A stretch of 64,000 bases of DNA. It comes from Gp6-AA40 sp035496255. GTDB lineage: Bacteria > Acidobacteriota > Vicinamibacteria > Vicinamibacterales > UBA2999. How positions within the stretch are numbered: position 1 is the first letter of the stretch; the number at the start of each line of letters is the position of its first letter. The translations under genes and the position numbers were made by a program. The stretch covers positions 1 to 64,000 of the forward strand of contig DATJEU010000062.1 in the NCBI GenBank assembly GCA_035496255.1. The letters run 5' to 3'. Positions 25,005-35,850 of the stretch are shown here, one piece after another. The notes below the pieces were generated by a model. That model searched no databases and had not been told where the DNA came from. It worked only from the letters and a program-made list of their open reading frames with translations.

Positions 25005-26519
25005 TTACTGCATGACCTCGTCGAGCACTTCGCGTACCTTCCGTGTCAGCGCGTGCGGCGTGAACGGCTTCTGCAGGAACGCGGTTCCTTCGCTGAGCAC
25101 ACCGTGATGCACGATCGCATCGTCGGTATACCCGGACATGTAGATCACGCGCACGTCGGGTCGCGTCAGGCGGAGCCGATCGATGAGCGGCGTCCCCCCG
25201 GAATCCGGCATGATGACGTCACTGAGCAGAACGGCGATGGGGTCGTGGTAGCGCTTCGCGACGTCGACCGCTTCGGCGACGCTGCCAGCTTCGAGCACGG
25301 TGTAGCCGCTGCGCTGCAGCGACAACCGGGTGAGCAGACGGACGGCGGGATCGTCTTCGGCGAGCAGCACGGTTTCCGACCCGCCGAATCCCCCGGCGGC
25401 CGCGCGCATCTCGACCGGCGCTGCCGCTGAATCGGCCACGCGCGGCAGGGTGATGCGAAAGACCGTTCCTTCTCCCGCGGTGCTCGTGAGCTCGATGCCG
25501 CCGCCGCACTGTTTGACGATGCGCTGGACGGTGGCGAGGCCGAGGCCGGTGCCTTTGCCGACCCCTTTCGTGGTGAAGAACGGCTCGAATATGCGCGCCT
25601 GCGTGGTCGCGTCCATGCCGGTTCCGGTGTCGCCGACGATCAACGTCACCAGGCCGTTTACGGGATCGATCGTGGTCTCGATCGTCAGCCGGCCGCCGTT
25701 CGGCATCGCATCGCGCGCGTTGACGACCAGATTGATCAGGATCTGTTCGAGTTGTGTCGAGTCGATTTTGATCTTCGCGCCGGTCGCCGCGAGGGCGACG
25801 CTCAGGTCGATGTTCTCGACGACGAGCCGGCGCAGCATCGGCAGGATGCCGTCGATGAGCGCATTCAGATCGTGCACCTTCGGCTGCAGCACCTGCTGGC
25901 GGCTGAAGGCCAGCAGCTGACGCGTGAGCCCCGCGGCGCGCTCGCCGGCGTTGCGGATCTCGACCAGGTCCGCGCGTTCGGGCGCATCGGGGGCCATGGC
26001 GCTCAGCGCCAGCTCGCAGAACCCGAGGATGGCGGTCAGCACGTTGTTGAAGTCGTGGGCGACGCTCCCCGCGAGCTGTCCGACGGCTTCCATCTTCTGG
26101 GCGTGATTCAGCTGCGCTTCGAGCTGCTTCCGTTCCCGACGCTCGGCGGCATCGCCGAGCGCCCGTTCGATCGCGGGGACGAGCCGCGCCAGCCGGCCTT
26201 TGACCAGAAAGTCGTGCGCGCCGGCTTTCAACGCCGACACCGCCGTCTCTTCCCCGATGGTCCCCGAGACGATGATGAACGGGATGTCCACGCCCATCGC
26301 CTGCTTCACGCACAGGGCCTCGGGCCCGCTGAACGTCGGCAGGCTGTAGTCGGACAAGACGATGTCCCAGCCGCCGCGTTCGAGCGCCTGCTTCATCTGG
26401 CCGGCGGTCTCGACACGCTCGAACGTCAGGTCGAATTTCGCCGCTCGGAGCTCGTGAACGAGGAGCTCGGCATCGGCCGGGGAGTCTTCAACGAGCAGGG
26501 CGCGCAACTGCCTAGGCAC
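25005..26519 (-). CDS. REC-histidine kinase-REC hybrid protein
   Basis: This 504-residue soluble protein starts at GTG. The N-terminal receiver is LRALLVEDSPADAELLVHEL to DIVLSDYSLPTFSG, with the phospho-acceptor Asp in LSDYS. The histidine kinase follows, with H-box VAHDFNNVLTAILGF near residue 155, then N, G1 (GDTGTGMD) and G2 (GLGLATV) boxes. A second receiver lies at the C-terminus, with VLLSDVIMPDSGG holding the acceptor Asp. No membrane segment is present. It is last of five overlapping genes with a TonB receptor and sensor kinase, so it is probably a relay node. Confidence 0.9.
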   Translation of the reverse strand: MPRQLRALLVEDSPADAELLVHELRAAKFDLTFERVETAGQMKQALERGGWDIVLSDYSLPTFSGPEALCVKQAMGVDIPFIIVSGTIGEETAVSALKAGAHDFLVKGRLARLVPAIERALGDAAERRERKQLEAQLNHAQKMEAVGQLAGSVAHDFNNVLTAILGFCELALSAMAPDAPERADLVEIRNAGERAAGLTRQLLAFSRQQVLQPKVHDLNALIDGILPMLRRLVVENIDLSVALAATGAKIKIDSTQLEQILINLVVNARDAMPNGGRLTIETTIDPVNGLVTLIVGDTGTGMDATTQARIFEPFFTTKGVGKGTGLGLATVQRIVKQCGGGIELTSTAGEGTVFRITLPRVADSAAAPVEMRAAAGGFGGSETVLLAEDDPAVRLLTRLSLQRSGYTVLEAGSVAEAVDVAKRYHDPIAVLLSDVIMPDSGGTPLIDRLRLTRPDVRVIYMSGYTDDAIVHHGVLSEGTAFLQKPFTPHALTRKVREVLDEVMQ

Positions 26520-26982
26520 CGGAACCTCCAGCCGCGGCCACCGGCATCGGCGGCAACTCGTTCAGCACCGCCCAGAATGCCCCGAGTTGTTTGACGGCGG
26601 CCATGAACGCGCCGAACTCCACGGGTTTGACCACGTAGGCGTTCACGCCCAGCTCGTAGCTGCGAACGAGGTCAACCTCCTCGCGCGACGAGGTCAGCAT
26701 GACCACAGGCGTCAGGCGCAACGCGGGGTCGCTCTTGATCTGCCGCAGCACCTCGAGGCCATCGAGTTTCGGCATCTTGAGGTCGAGCAGCACCAGCGCC
26801 AGCGATGCGCGCGTGCGGCCGGCGAACGCGCCGCGGCAATACAGGTAATCGAGCGCCTCGGCGCCGTCATGGACGACGTCCACCTCGTTGGCGACGCGAT
26901 GCGAGCGCAGTGCGGCGAGCGTCAGTTCGAGGTCGTTGTCGCTGTCCTCGGCGATGAGGATGCGAGGAAGATCGGCAGTCAT
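26512..26982 (-). CDS. Single-domain response regulator (Rcp1-like)
   Basis: This 156-residue stand-alone receiver opens RILIAEDSDNDLELTLAALR. The phospho-acceptor Asp is in LVLLDLKMPKLDGLEVL, the switch Thr in VMLTSSRE and the Lys in YVVKPVEF. The NEVDVVHDGAEALDYLY block marks it as the Rcp1-like type often paired with phytochrome-like kinases. It has no output domain and probably shuttles phosphate between the CHASE8 kinase upstream (4-bp overlap) and the hybrid kinase downstream (8-bp overlap). Confidence 0.93.
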   Translation of the reverse strand: MTADLPRILIAEDSDNDLELTLAALRSHRVANEVDVVHDGAEALDYLYCRGAFAGRTRASLALVLLDLKMPKLDGLEVLRQIKSDPALRLTPVVMLTSSREEVDLVRSYELGVNAYVVKPVEFGAFMAAVKQLGAFWAVLNELPPMPVAAAGGSGA

Positions 26983-28445
26983 GCGGCAGCTCCTTGGATC
27001 GGTAACGAAAAATAGAACGTCGCGCCGGCGTCGACGGCGCCTTCAGCCCACGTCCGCCCGCCATGGCGCTGGATGATGCGCCGGACGTTGGCGAGGCCGA
27101 TGCCCGTGCCGCTGAATTCGTCGGCACGGTGCAGCCGCTGGAAGACGCCGAACAGCTTGTGGGCGTAGGCCATGTCGAACCCGACGCCGTTGTCGCGCAC
27201 GAAGACCACGACCTCGTCCGGGTGCGGTTCGGCGCCGATGTCGATGCGCGCTTCGTCCCGCGTGCTGGTGTACTTGAGGGCGTTCGAGAGCAGGTTGACG
27301 AGGACCGGGCGCAGCAGCGCCGGGTCGGCCTCAACGGCGGGGAGGTCCTGGACATTCCAGGTGACCCGTCGTCCGTCGATGTCGGTCGAGACCTCATCGC
27401 GCGCCTCGCGCACGAGTTGTGACAGATCGACGTGCCGCTTGGTCAGGCTGGCGCGTCCCATGCGCGAGAACGCGAGCAGGTCGTCGATGAGCGTCGCCAT
27501 CCGCGTGGCGGCTCCCGAGATCGTCGTCAGATAGCGGCGCCCCTGATCGTCGAGCGAGCCGCCGGCGTGCTGATCGAGCAGCGACGCGAAGCCGGTGATG
27601 TGCCGGAGCGGGGCGCGCAGGTCGTGCGAGACCGAATAGGTGAACGCTTCGAGCTCGCTGTTGATCGCGCGCAGTTCGTCGGTCCGCTCGCGCACGCGCG
27701 CTTCGAGCTGCGTCCGGGCGTCCCGCAGCGACTCGTCGCGCGCCTGGACTTCCGCGAGCATGCCGTTGAAGGAATCGACGAGCACCGCGAGCTCGTACGC
27801 GGTGCCGATGCGCGGGGCGCGGATGCTGTAGTCCCTGGCCTGAGAGACCTGGCGGGCCGATTCGGCGACCGCGGCCAGCGGCCGCGAGATCGCCCGCTGC
27901 GACAGGTACGACACGAGCAGCGCGCCGGCGAGCGACAGGATCAGCACGACGGCGACGATCGACGCGTAACGGAGGAGCCGCAAGTACATCGCCTGGAGGT
28001 CCGCCTGAATGCGCACCGTGCCGATGGTGGCGCCCTCGGAGACGATCGGCCGCGCCAGGTCGATCGAGGAGGTGCTCATCACCGCCGCTTCATCCGAGCC
28101 CGTTGGGACGAGCGGCAGCGCCGCCGGCCGTGTGCTGCCGTCGCGCGAGTAGCTGGCGAAGAGATGCCCGTCGGGAGAATAGATCTGCGCCAGCACGACG
28201 TCGGGTGACGCGCGCAGCGCGCCAAGGGTATGGGTGGCCGTGTCGGGGTCGTTGAACAGCAGCGCGGTCACGCTGTTGGACGCCACCATTCGCGCCTCGG
28301 TCGACAGGGCGCGGACGGTGGCGGCGCGAAAGGTCGCGAGATCGTAGGCCGAGAACGCCACGCCGGCGATCAACAGCGCGATGCTGCTGACCAGCATGTT
28401 CATGAACGTGAGGCGCCGGGCGATCGAACGGGAGCGCTGCGGCAT
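26979..28445 (-). CDS. CHASE8-HAMP sensor histidine kinase
   Basis: This 488-residue membrane kinase has TM1 (about 14-34), a periplasmic CHASE8-like domain (about 38-155) and TM2 (about 162-180). The CHASE8 part includes EARMVASNSVTALLFNDPDT and QIYSPDGHLFASYS. HAMP and a coiled coil follow, then HisKA with H274 (YSVSHDLRAPLRH), then HATPase with G-boxes. CHASE8 is the sensor of YfiN/TpbB diguanylate cyclases, where it is held in check by periplasmic YfiR. A YfiR gene lies 3 bp upstream here. The output is phosphotransfer instead of c-di-GMP. It forms one operon with a TonB receptor and two receivers. Confidence 0.88.
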   Translation of the reverse strand: MPQRSRSIARRLTFMNMLVSSIALLIAGVAFSAYDLATFRAATVRALSTEARMVASNSVTALLFNDPDTATHTLGALRASPDVVLAQIYSPDGHLFASYSRDGSTRPAALPLVPTGSDEAAVMSTSSIDLARPIVSEGATIGTVRIQADLQAMYLRLLRYASIVAVVLILSLAGALLVSYLSQRAISRPLAAVAESARQVSQARDYSIRAPRIGTAYELAVLVDSFNGMLAEVQARDESLRDARTQLEARVRERTDELRAINSELEAFTYSVSHDLRAPLRHITGFASLLDQHAGGSLDDQGRRYLTTISGAATRMATLIDDLLAFSRMGRASLTKRHVDLSQLVREARDEVSTDIDGRRVTWNVQDLPAVEADPALLRPVLVNLLSNALKYTSTRDEARIDIGAEPHPDEVVVFVRDNGVGFDMAYAHKLFGVFQRLHRADEFSGTGIGLANVRRIIQRHGGRTWAEGAVDAGATFYFSLPIQGAAA

Positions 28446-28448
28446 CGC

Positions 28449-29015
28449 CTACATCGATCCGGTGGCGTTGCGGACAGCGCTGGCGACACGCAGGAGTTCG
28501 GAGCTCATCATGAGCCCGGCCTGACGCGCCGACTGAAGGTTGATTTCGAAGCGGACGCGGTTCGCGGCCGTGACGAACTGAATCATGCCGCCGCGCTCGG
28601 TGAACTTCGGCATGTCGCTCACCGTCAGCACGCCAGCCCCTGCCAGCAGCGGGACGAGATCGGCCATGCGGCGATCCTCGGAGGTGCTGACGAAGACGAT
28701 GTGGCAACCGGCGGCCGCGTCGGGCTCGCTGATCCGTCTGGCGCCGACCCTCCGGCCGCGAATCACGGCTTCAGACAGCGTCATGTCGAGCGTCGCGCCA
28801 AACGGATCGGCGCCCAGGATGCAGATGGTGAACGACGAGTCGTCCCGTGATGGCCGCGGTGTCCATTCGACGAATCGCGCGAAGGTGAAGAGATAGGCGG
28901 CCTTGACCTCGTACTCGCTGCGCCGAGGCGATTGCGCGTCGGCGCCGGCGACGGAGATCGCGGCGAACACGGCCGCGACGCAGGCCGCCAGGATGCGACG
29001 GTGACCGCGCATCAT
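28449..29015 (-). CDS. YfiR-family periplasmic protein
   Basis: This 188-residue protein has an N-terminal signal peptide (about 1-27) and the YfiR/DUF4154 core. The core includes EYEVKAAYLFTFARFVEWTP, FTICILGADPFG, CHIVFVST and MIQFVTAANRVRFEINL. In Pseudomonas YfiR inhibits the CHASE8 cyclase YfiN through periplasmic contact. The next gene encodes a CHASE8 kinase, so the same contact probably gates a kinase here. It overlaps the TonB receptor stop by 4 bp. Two conserved Cys (CILGAD and CHIVFV) are present. Confidence 0.9.
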   Translation of the reverse strand: MMRGHRRILAACVAAVFAAISVAGADAQSPRRSEYEVKAAYLFTFARFVEWTPRPSRDDSSFTICILGADPFGATLDMTLSEAVIRGRRVGARRISEPDAAAGCHIVFVSTSEDRRMADLVPLLAGAGVLTVSDMPKFTERGGMIQFVTAANRVRFEINLQSARQAGLMMSSELLRVASAVRNATGSM

Positions 29016-31117
29016 GGCCGCGCGTTGGCGAAGCGCCAGTTGAATTCGAGGTAGACGCTGCGCGCGATGCCGACCGCCGGCCCCGGGGTGTGCGCGAATT
29101 CCACGTGGTACGGCGACAGGAGATTCTGGCCGGCGAGACTCACCTGTGCCCGCGGCGACACCGCCCAGCCGATGCGCACGTCGGCCGTGTGATATGCGGG
29201 GACGACCAGCGCCGCCAGCGGGCCCACGTATCGATAGACCGTGTCGAGCTCGCCGGCGTGGCCCACGTTGATGTGCGACTCGAGGCGGACCTGATGGTGC
29301 GGGCTCGACCCGTCATAGCGGTTGACGGCGTTGACGTCGATGCTTCCAGGCGTGTTCGCCAGGTTGAAGCGAACGTACGAGTAGGCGCCGCGCACCTGCC
29401 ACCACGAACGCAGTTGCCAGCCGGGCGACACCTCGAAGCCGTCGCTCGTTCCGCTGACGCCATTCACCGGCAGCACGTCGACTACTGCGTGCACCGGCGC
29501 CGGCGTCTGCTCGATCGTGACCTGCCCCAGTCCGTAGCTCGCGAGTCCGGTGTGATGGTTGTGGAAGGCGGCGACATCGAGGTGCGCCTGGGCACCCAGC
29601 TGCGTGCGGTAGCCTGCCTCGTAGCCGAGCATTCGTTCGGCCTCGAAATCGGGATTGCCGGTAACGCGAAGGAAGATGGGAACGATAGTCGTGGTCGAGT
29701 ACGACGTCGAGACCACCGCGTCCTCGATGCGCGATGGCGTGCGCACGGCGCGGGTGACGGCCGACCAGACCGAGGAGCCTGGTGTGGGCGTCCACAGCGC
29801 CCGGATGCTCGGCTGCGCCTCGAATCCCGTATAGCTGTCGTGCTCGACCCTCGAGCCGGCGGTGATCCAGAAGCGGTCCCGAATCGCCACGAATTCGTCC
29901 TGGATGAACGCGCTGTACACGCTGCTCGTGTCGCTGCGTGGCGTGAAGTCGAGCGTGGGTACCGCCTGGATGAACGTGCTCGGGCTGATCCGCGATCCCG
30001 CCCCCGAACTCAAGGTATGGCGCTGACCCAGCGGCAGGTGATGGACGAAGTCGACGTCGAACGTCGTCCGGCGTTCACCGAAGTGCGGCGCCGTCCACCT
30101 GGTCCGGTCGACGTACGCCTGGAGGCGGAAGCCGTCGCCGCCGGGAAAGTCGCGCTGCCACTGGGCCCGCAGGTTCGCGCCGAGCGCGTCGAGCACGCCG
30201 TCAAGCGGCACCTGCGCCGCCGGGGAGAACGACGCTACGCTCACGCGCTGTCCGTGGTTGCCTTTGGACACGTCACCTTGAACAGTGATCGTGTCGCTGC
30301 CCGAGCGCCGCCAATCCGTCCGGAAGCCGGCCTGCGTGCTCCACCATTCGTCGAACGTCGCGGCGTCCGCGTGATGTTCGGCGCCGCGGCTGACCGCCTT
30401 TCCGTAGACCCGGTAGTCGAACGTCGAGCCGTTGCCGCCGCCAAGCCGCAGTCCGGCGATGCCGCGGTCGATGCTGCCGGCCCCGGTGGTGATGCTCACG
30501 CCGTGAGTGTCGGCCGCGCTCTTGGTGATGATGTTGATGACGCCGCTGACCGCGTCGGCGCCCCAGATCGTTCCACCAGGGCCGCGGATCACCTCGATCC
30601 GTTCGATGTTGTCGAGCAGCGCATCATGCGCCGGCCAGTAGGTGCCCGCGAAGAGCGGCGTATAGATGCTCCTGCCGTCGATGAGCACGAGCAGGGCTTT
30701 CGAGAACTGGTCGCCGAACCCGCGGACGCCGATCGACCAGTGGTCCGAATCGATGCGCGCGACCTCGATACCTGGCGCAAGGCGCAGGACCTCGGGGATG
30801 CTGGTGGCGCCGGAACGCCTGATGTCGTCGTGCGTGATGACGTGGATGGCGACGGGCGTGCGCCGGACTTCTTCCGGCCGCTTCGATACGGACGTGACCT
30901 CGATGTCGCCAAGCTGCTCGAGACTGAATTCGGTCAGCCGCGTCGGCGCCTGCTGGTCGTCCGCCGCGTGTGCGGCATGTGGCCACGCCAGCAGCGCCGC
31001 GGCGATGATGAGGGATGCCCACGCCGGCGGCGGCACGCGGCGACCGTGAATTGAACAGCTTTGCACCAAAGACAAGCATCGGCAGGAAAGAAGACACGGT
31101 GTATGGATGCTGCGCAC
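29012..31117 (-). CDS. TonB-dependent outer-membrane receptor
   Basis: This protein of about 700 residues has a signal peptide, a plug domain and a 22-strand-type barrel. The plug includes TSVSKRPEEVRRTPVAIHVI, VRGFGDQFSKALLVLIDGRS and the family block GPGGTIWGADAVSGVINI. It ends in an aromatic strand YLEFNWRFANARP, although the last residue is Pro rather than the usual Phe/Trp. Such receptors import siderophores, cobalamin or sugars, or act as signalling receptors. It heads a signalling operon with YfiR and a CHASE8 kinase, so ligand binding at the outer membrane may feed that pathway. The exact start is uncertain: an in-frame GTG near 31036 would give a shorter signal peptide. Confidence 0.88.
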   Translation of the reverse strand: MRSIHTPCLLSCRCLSLVQSCSIHGRRVPPPAWASLIIAAALLAWPHAAHAADDQQAPTRLTEFSLEQLGDIEVTSVSKRPEEVRRTPVAIHVITHDDIRRSGATSIPEVLRLAPGIEVARIDSDHWSIGVRGFGDQFSKALLVLIDGRSIYTPLFAGTYWPAHDALLDNIERIEVIRGPGGTIWGADAVSGVINIITKSAADTHGVSITTGAGSIDRGIAGLRLGGGNGSTFDYRVYGKAVSRGAEHHADAATFDEWWSTQAGFRTDWRRSGSDTITVQGDVSKGNHGQRVSVASFSPAAQVPLDGVLDALGANLRAQWQRDFPGGDGFRLQAYVDRTRWTAPHFGERRTTFDVDFVHHLPLGQRHTLSSGAGSRISPSTFIQAVPTLDFTPRSDTSSVYSAFIQDEFVAIRDRFWITAGSRVEHDSYTGFEAQPSIRALWTPTPGSSVWSAVTRAVRTPSRIEDAVVSTSYSTTTIVPIFLRVTGNPDFEAERMLGYEAGYRTQLGAQAHLDVAAFHNHHTGLASYGLGQVTIEQTPAPVHAVVDVLPVNGVSGTSDGFEVSPGWQLRSWWQVRGAYSYVRFNLANTPGSIDVNAVNRYDGSSPHHQVRLESHINVGHAGELDTVYRYVGPLAALVVPAYHTADVRIGWAVSPRAQVSLAGQNLLSPYHVEFAHTPGPAVGIARSVYLEFNWRFANARP

Positions 31118-31175
31118 ACCGTGCGACAGACCGTGTCACGCTGTGCAGCCCCGGGTAGGATTTGCGAACGGGGGC

Positions 31176-31343
31176 CTAACTTCCGGCAGCCGCTCTCGCG
31201 GCCATATTGATCAACGCGATCGCGGCGCCGTAGAGCGAAGCGGTGATTCGCTCCAGCATCCATGCGGTGGTGGCGAGCCAGATCACCAACGCCGTGCCGA
31301 GCAGATATCCGTCAGTCGCAATTTCCGCATGTTTGACGTGCAT
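31176..31343 (-). CDS. Small single-pass membrane protein
   Basis: This 55-residue protein starts MHVKHAEIATDGYLLGTAL and has one membrane segment (about residues 14-45). AAGGAG lies 6 nt before the ATG, a clean ribosome binding site. It lies between glpK and the TonB receptor gene on the same strand and may be the first gene of that operon or a separate unit. No family is recognised. The 147 bp upstream (31344-31490) hold no other gene that I can see. Confidence 0.6.
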   Translation of the reverse strand: MHVKHAEIATDGYLLGTALVIWLATTAWMLERITASLYGAAIALINMAARAAAGS

Positions 31344-31490
31344 TGTCGGCTCCTTCGCAGCCCCTCGAGGCTGACGTCTCGCCGGTCACGTAACAATTGG
31401 CGACCAGGACGTGCAACGCGGGTGCCGCGCCGGCGCGATTGGTCGAGGTTCCGATCTCCGGACCCCCAACGCAGGCGGGAAGACCCGGGC

Positions 31491-33002
<1,512 letters not shown>

Positions 33003-33075
33003 ACGGGCAAATCATACGTGCAGGCCGCTCTTTTTCCCTGAGCCGATGACCGACGCGGTCCTACAATGTCGCGCC

Positions 33076-34650
33076 ATGAGCAGAACAGCGGCCATCAGCT
33101 TTGTCATCGTTCTCTGTGCGTGCGGGGCGTTCGCGCAGCCGTCACGGACGACGCCCGCGGCGTGTGAGGCACTGCGACAGCTGCAGGTGTCTGGCGTCGC
33201 GCTCACCGTGACCAAGACTGAATGGTTCGTGGCGGGTGCACCGCTGCCCGGCGGTCGCGGTGGTGGCCCGCCGGTCGCGAGCACGCTTCCCGCGTACTGC
33301 CGCATCGATGGCGTGATCGATCGCCGTACTGGCGCGGCCAGTGCGACGTACGGGATCGGCTTCGCGCTCGCGTTGCCGGAAGACTGGAACGGCCGCTTCC
33401 TGATGCAGGGCGGTGGCGGCCTCAACGGATCAGTGCAGGCGCCGCTCGGTGCCTCCGCTGCCGGCGATCGTCCGGCGCTTGCCCGCGGCTTCGCGGTTGT
33501 CAGCACCGACACCGGTCATCAGGGGACCGGCGCATTCGACGGCAGCTTCATGCAGGACCAGCAGGCGAGCCTCGACTTCGCGTATGCGGCAATCGGCCGC
33601 GTCGCCGATGTCGCGAAGCGCATCATCGCGCAGCACTACGGCAAACCGCCGGACCGGTCGTACTTCGTCGGCTGCTCGACCGGCGGACGCGAAGCGATGA
33701 TGATGGCGGAGCGCTATCCGACGTCGTTCGACGGCGTGATTGCCGGTTCACCGGCAATGCGCACCAGCTATTCCGGGATCGGCGATCGATGGGTGGCCGT
33801 GACGTTGAACGAGGTGGCGCCGAAAAATGCGCAGGGGCAGCCGGACACGCGCCACGCGCTCAGCGACACGCAGAAGCAGGCGGTGATCGAGGGGATCGTC
33901 AACGCCTGCGACGGCAACGACGGCGTGAAGGACGGGATGATCTTCAACGTCAACGCCTGCAAATTCGATCCGAAGATGCTGGTGTGCACCGGCACCAGCA
34001 ACGGCTCCGATCGCTGCCTGTCGACGGCGCAGGCGGCGGCACTCGAGAAGGCGTTTGCCGGTCCGAAGGATTCCAAGGGTAAGCAGGTCTATCCAGGATT
34101 TGCGTGGGACACCGGACTCGCGGTGACGCAGGGGCTGCCGGGTTTGCTGAATGGCGGACAGGTCATTGGCGGCGCGGCGAACACCATCGGCATGGATGTC
34201 GACGCGGCGGTGGATCGCATCCGCGCCGATCCGGCCGAACCGCTGACGACGACGTCGCACTGGACGAATCTCAATACGTTCTCGGCGCACGGCGGCAAGT
34301 TGATGTTCTGGCACGGCATGAGCGATCCCTGGTTCTCGGCGCTCGACACCATCGATTACTACCAGCGCCTCGCGCCCGCGAATGGCGGCGCCGACACGGT
34401 CCGCGACTGGAGCCGTTTGTTTCTGGTCCCCGGCGCCGGTCATTGCGGTGGCGGGCCGTCGCTCGACACCTTTGATGCGCTCTCCGCGCTGGTGCAGTGG
34501 GTGGAACAGGGCAGCGCGCCGGACAGCCTGAAGGCGACCGGTCGAGCGTTTCCCGGCCGCAGCCGTCCGCTCTGCGCGTATCCGCAGCACGCGCACTATA
34601 AAGGTCAGGGTAATCCGGAAGACGCGGCCAGTTTCGAATGCCGGCCATGA
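33076..34650 (+). CDS. Tannase/feruloyl esterase-family secreted hydrolase
   Basis: This 524-residue protein has a signal peptide ending GAFA-QPS (about 1-21). The nucleophile motif is GCSTGGREAMM (Ser flanked by Cys). The paired Cys-His is in VPGAGHCGGGPSLD, giving the CS-D-HC pattern of fungal-type tannase and feruloyl esterases. It probably cleaves galloyl or hydroxycinnamoyl esters from plant material outside the cytoplasm. TACAAT lies 8 nt before the ATG, so the transcript may be leaderless. A cupin gene follows 14 bp later. Confidence 0.88.
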   Translation: MSRTAAISFVIVLCACGAFAQPSRTTPAACEALRQLQVSGVALTVTKTEWFVAGAPLPGGRGGGPPVASTLPAYCRIDGVIDRRTGAASATYGIGFALALPEDWNGRFLMQGGGGLNGSVQAPLGASAAGDRPALARGFAVVSTDTGHQGTGAFDGSFMQDQQASLDFAYAAIGRVADVAKRIIAQHYGKPPDRSYFVGCSTGGREAMMMAERYPTSFDGVIAGSPAMRTSYSGIGDRWVAVTLNEVAPKNAQGQPDTRHALSDTQKQAVIEGIVNACDGNDGVKDGMIFNVNACKFDPKMLVCTGTSNGSDRCLSTAQAAALEKAFAGPKDSKGKQVYPGFAWDTGLAVTQGLPGLLNGGQVIGGAANTIGMDVDAAVDRIRADPAEPLTTTSHWTNLNTFSAHGGKLMFWHGMSDPWFSALDTIDYYQRLAPANGGADTVRDWSRLFLVPGAGHCGGGPSLDTFDALSALVQWVEQGSAPDSLKATGRAFPGRSRPLCAYPQHAHYKGQGNPEDAASFECRP

Positions 34651-34664
34651 TCGGGAGGACCGCG

Positions 34665-35207
34665 ATGAGAGTTGTTTCGCATGTGATGGTGATCGCCATC
34701 ATCATCGGCGCCTGCACCATACCGACCATCGCGCAGCGCGGAGCCGCCGATGCGGCGACGCGCGCCACGGTCCGCGATCCGCAGGGTCCGAAGCCGAACG
34801 CCGCCAACGTTCCGTTCGTCCTTCCCGCCGACATCAAGTGGACGGGCGATCCGAAGCGGCAGGAGACGGCGATCCTCTATGGCGACCCGTCGCGCGAAGG
34901 TCCATATGGGATGCTGATCAAGTGGCATCCCGGCAACTTTTCGCGCCCGCACTTCCACGACAAGACCCGTCACATCTACGTGGTATCGGGCACCTGGTGG
35001 GTCAGTTCGAGCAACGTGTACGACGAGCACACCACATATCCGTTTCACGCCGGGACCTTCTCGACCGACGTGGCCAATACGGTGCATTGGGATGGCTGCC
35101 GGACCGGCGAGTCGGAGCCGGCGGTGATCCTGCTGACCGGTCTCGGTCCGGTCAAGACGGTGTCGGTGGACGAGCGCGGACAGCCAGTTCAGCCAGGACC
35201 ACGCTGA
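34665..35207 (+). CDS. Secreted cupin-domain protein
   Basis: This 180-residue protein has a signal peptide (VVSHVMVIAIIIGACT) and a cupin core. The metal-binding first motif includes HFHDKTRHIYVVSG, and the second is near STDVANTVHWDG. The start at 34665 has GGGAGG 6 nt upstream. An earlier in-frame ATG lies inside the preceding gene. It follows the tannase-like gene in one unit and may bind or convert a phenolic product. The specific function is unknown. Confidence 0.8.
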   Translation: MRVVSHVMVIAIIIGACTIPTIAQRGAADAATRATVRDPQGPKPNAANVPFVLPADIKWTGDPKRQETAILYGDPSREGPYGMLIKWHPGNFSRPHFHDKTRHIYVVSGTWWVSSSNVYDEHTTYPFHAGTFSTDVANTVHWDGCRTGESEPAVILLTGLGPVKTVSVDERGQPVQPGPR

Positions 35208-35261
35208 GCCGCGAGCGCCAGCGGGCGTACGCGTCGCAGCGCGAAGGTAATCGACGGACGG

Positions 35262-35777
35262 TTAGTTGGGCGTCGGCATTTGCGCGTTGTCGATGACGAC
35301 GAAGTCGACGGGGCCGCGCCGCTCCTCCAGCTTCAGGCCGAGATTCTCCATGGCCTGCACCGGCGTGATCTCTTCGCCATCGTCGAGAATCCACTGCCAT
35401 GTGTAGTTGTAGTAGCCGGTCAGGCCCGTCGCATTGAGAATCGGTTCCTGGAGGAAGCCCGCCATCGTGTTGGCCAGCGAGGTCAGCGTTGCGTCGGTGA
35501 ATACGACCCTGCCGGGACCGGTGATGATGCGCGTGACGAGCACACGCGTGTCGGCGTCCGCCACCGGTTTGAATGTCGGCCCCTTCTTGCCCTGTGTCAG
35601 TACGTAATAGCGGCTCTCGCGCGGCTCGATACGCACGGTCAGCTTGAACCGGTCCCGCAGCAGCTGTTTCATCATCGGACGAATCGACGCCGATAGCGTC
35701 TGCGTCGTGGCGGCGGCGAGACCACACGCGACCAGTGTCCTTCGGCCGGCGGCCCTTCCACAGCGTGCGAGAGACAT
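35262..35777 (-). pseudogene. Truncated TIGR03435-family gene
   Basis: This 171-residue frame encodes only the C-terminal two thirds of a TIGR03435 protein: MMKQLLRDRFKLTVRIEPR, LNATGLTGYYNYTWQWILDD, LGLKLEERRGPVDFVVID and the terminal PTPN. The usual start (signal peptide and FEVASIKP block) is missing and replaced by an unrelated 36-residue leader. It is probably a decayed copy, since intact paralogs lie at 37004, 39810 and 57756. Confidence 0.7.
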
Positions 35778-35850
35778 CAGCGTTCTCCAGACGGGCGGGA
35801 GTCGAGCAGTTCACTGCGGAGATGCTTCACGCGCCCGTCGCCTGGCGTTT

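Noticed and set aside
29090..31054. 654-residue plus-strand frame
   Set aside because: Antisense shadow of the TonB receptor with no domain pattern.
31344..31490. c-di-GMP or other riboswitch before the TonB/YfiR operon
   Set aside because: I compared the minus strand with the GEMM core (GACGCAAAGC and the GGCCTAA-type segment) and found no convincing match.
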